Assembly (NCBI GenBank): GCA_024405075.1
Contig: JAKSPG010000088.1
Coordinates: 1-5,800, forward strand
Length of the DNA: 5,800 nt
Reading direction: 5' to 3'
DNA from: Elusimicrobiaceae bacterium
GTDB lineage: Bacteria; Elusimicrobiota; Elusimicrobia; Elusimicrobiales; Elusimicrobiaceae
The notes under the pieces are model-generated. The model had not been told where the DNA came from. It was given only the letters and a program-made list of their open reading frames with translations, and did not search any database. A program made the translations under genes and the position numbers. Positions 5,036 through 5,800 of this stretch are shown piece by piece; positions within the stretch are counted from its first letter, which is position 1, and each line of letters opens with the position of its first letter.

Positions 5036-5088
5036 CTGCCCCCGCTATATCCCGCATTACGACACTGCGGGATGACGAGCGGGGGCAG
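5036..5088 (+). repeat. Palindromic element copy B
   Basis: The 33-nt core (5046-5078) is TATATCCCGCA, loop TTACGACAC, TGCGGGATGACGA. Outer arms CTGCCCCCGC and GCGGGGGCAG pair perfectly over 10 bp and share nothing with the arms of copies A, C or D. Copy B lies between the GIY-YIG promoter and the end of the second pilin gene, in inverted orientation to copy A. Confidence 0.9.
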
Positions 5089-5114
5089 ACAGTGGTTATT
5101 TTTGGGGCCGCGGG

Positions 5115-5127
5115 CCGTCACGGACGG
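5115..5127. other. Short GC hairpin after the second pilin gene
   Basis: CCGTC and GACGG pair around ACG, about 30 bases past the pilin stop on the minus strand. No U-tract follows on that strand. It could stabilise the mRNA 3' end, but a terminator is not supported. Confidence 0.25.
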
Positions 5128-5153
5128 TTATTTCCTGTTAGGTTTCATTTTGA

Positions 5154-5795
5154 CTACTGGCTTATGCTTATATAACAGTGGCATCCGCTTTCTCCGCACC
5201 CGTTGTGCCACGTTTTGGTATTCATCAATTGTTGGCATAAGCTGTCGCCTTTGTAATTATCACTGGGATACGAACAGCATTGAAGCCTGTTGTTGTTGTA
5301 CCAACGGTGGAAAGCAATAGAGGGGGCTGACATGTTACAAAATACGTAGTTGGAGCTTAACGTGCATGTACTCCTTTTATCCATGTGGAAAGTATTGCCG
5401 GTTTCGGAAGCTCGCACCGCGGCAAAACTGATATCCATTTCATCAATATTATTGGCATATGTGCCGTTGGCCAGGAAGTACCTTTTTTGAGCATCCGCTA
5501 TGGCCTTGGTGGCGGCAATGGCTTGTATCGCGCGGGCTTTTTCAACTGCTAAATTGTATTGCGGTAAGGCCACCGCGGCCAATATGCCGATGATTAAAAC
5601 AACCACTAAAAGTTCAATAAGGGTGAATCCTCTTGCCCCGTTCGTCACCCCGACCCTGCGGGCGGCAAAAGCGGGGTATAACGGGGCACTAGTTACACCC
5701 ACCACTATATCCCGCATAGAAACACTGCGGGATGACAAGTGGTGGGTGTTCGGGAATGACAAATTTATTTTAATAGGTTTGTTTTTTTGTTGCAT
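5154..5795 (-). CDS. Type IV pilin-like protein, cysteine-rich, with a repeat-containing leader region
   Basis: The prepilin motif RGFTLIE marks cleavage after Gly56, giving mature Phe57 and Glu61 (mature position 5). The N-terminal helix [18 protein letters not shown] matches the first pilin. [18 protein letters not shown] and YFLANGTY are typical of this pilin group. The head has eight Cys (144, 153, 173, 174, 187, 200, 205, 207), so several disulfides are likely. From ATG 5795 the protein is 213 residues with an abnormally long 56-residue leader. Residues 17 to 54, roughly, are encoded by two palindromic elements. MQQKNK resembles the MQNKN start of the first pilin, which favours 5795. However, GTG 5648, with AGGG five bases upstream, gives a normal 7-residue leader (MTNGARG). 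ATG 5717 is a third option without a ribosome binding site. Only five bases precede 5795, so the true start and promoter may lie outside the window. Confidence 0.87.
   Translation of the reverse strand: MQQKNKPIKINLSFPNTHHLSSRSVSMRDIVVGVTSAPLYPAFAARRVGVTNGARGFTLIELLVVVLIIGILAAVALPQYNLAVEKARAIQAIAATKAIADAQKRYFLANGTYANNIDEMDISFAAVRASETGNTFHMDKRSTCTLSSNYVFCNMSAPSIAFHRWYNNNRLQCCSYPSDNYKGDSLCQQLMNTKTWHNGCGESGCHCYISISQ
5634..5688 (-). repeat. Palindromic element copy D (diverged)
   Basis: Read on the minus strand, the 39-nt core (5642-5680) starts TATACCCCG and ends CGGGGTGACGA. Outer arms TGCCCCGT and ACGGGGCA pair over 8 bp. Against the 33-nt cores, the inner stem has changed from ATCCCG/CGGGAT to ACCCCG/CGGGGT, a paired substitution that keeps base pairing, and the loop is 19 nt. 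The internal loop TAT/GACGA is retained. It lies inside the second pilin reading frame just before the prepilin peptidase motif. Confidence 0.75.
5695..5749 (+). repeat. Palindromic element copy C
   Basis: The 33-nt core (5706-5738) is TATATCCCGCA, loop TAGAAACAC, TGCGGGATGACAA. Outer arms ACACCCACCAC and GTGGTGGGTGT pair perfectly over 11 bp. Copy C is head-to-head with copy D, only six bases away (5689-5694). Like D, it is read through by the pilin frame on the minus strand. Confidence 0.9.
5749..5762 (+). repeat. Degenerate right half of the palindromic element
   Basis: TTCGGGAATGACAA next to copy C resembles the core right half TGCGGGATGACAA, with one substitution and one inserted base. 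It has no partner left half in the window. It may be the remnant of an older copy that copy C landed beside. Confidence 0.35.
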
Positions 5796-5800
5796 ACAAA

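Larger units (their letters stand above)
4634..5088. mobile_element. Candidate REPtron-like unit: GIY-YIG gene between inverted palindromic repeats
   Basis: Copies A and B bracket one complete GIY-YIG gene. Their TATA sides face the gene and their TGACGA sides face outward, so the cores act as terminal inverted repeats of a unit of about 455 bp. The layout recalls RAYT genes between REP sequences. No target-site duplication is recognisable, and mobility is inferred from the layout only. Confidence 0.35.

Noticed and set aside
5089..5153. Terminator for the second pilin in the GC-rich stretch
   Set aside because: Short stems exist (5115-5127), but none is followed by a U-tract on the minus strand.
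5072..5320. Plus-strand open frame of 82 residues
   Set aside because: It is the antisense shadow of the second pilin and starts inside repeat copy B, at the core ATG. It has no ribosome binding site.
4634..5749. CRISPR array
   Set aside because: The repeat copies are in mixed orientation and unevenly spaced with genes between, and the variable parts are paired arms and not spacers.

Overview
ORGANISM. The window looks like a chromosomal piece of an Elusimicrobiota bacterium, probably gut-associated. This is inferred from two stand-alone type IV pilin-like genes with near-identical N-termini ([18 protein letters not shown] then ALPQY), set singly among housekeeping genes. The sequence is of moderate GC, with short intergenic gaps and genes on both strands. 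No taxonomic marker beyond tmRNA and tRNA-Leu is present, so the assignment is tentative. LAYOUT. 1-1330 (minus): nearly complete phosphoglucomutase/phosphomannomutase, C-terminus cut by the window edge. 1406-1733 (minus): tmRNA (ssrA), with a good promoter at 1776-1803. 1831-2241 (plus): small NYN/YacP-like nuclease, transcribed divergently from the tmRNA. 2340-2939 (plus): a type IV pilin-like gene with its own promoter and a strong ribosome binding site. 2984-3066 (plus): tRNA-Leu(UAA). 3112-3780 and 3783-4568 (plus): psd and pssA, the two enzymes that make phosphatidylethanolamine from CDP-diacylglycerol and serine. They probably share a transcript with the tRNA and end at a large hairpin. 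4699-4992 (minus): a single-domain GIY-YIG nuclease. 5154-5795 (minus): a second, cysteine-rich type IV pilin-like gene. MOST INTERESTING SIGNAL. Four copies of a short palindromic element lie at 4634-4692, 5036-5088, 5634-5688 and 5695-5749. Three copies share a 33-nt core: TATATCCCGCA, a 9-nt loop, then TGCGGGATGAC(G/A)A. The fourth has a 39-nt core with a compensated stem change. Each core sits between outer arms of 8 to 13 bp that are perfectly complementary within a copy but unrelated between copies. The core thus has a fixed asymmetric internal loop (TAT opposite GACGA) and freely varying outer stems. Two copies flank the GIY-YIG gene as inverted repeats, TATA sides inward. The other two form an empty pair in the same head-to-head orientation, inside the 5' coding region of the second pilin. 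This recalls REP/BIME elements with a RAYT transposase, but with a GIY-YIG nuclease as the candidate mobiliser. That link is inference. HOW THE GENES RELATE. Apart from psd-pssA there is no shared pathway: the window is core metabolism and RNA genes, two single pilins and a repeat-rich patch of about 1.1 kb at the right end.
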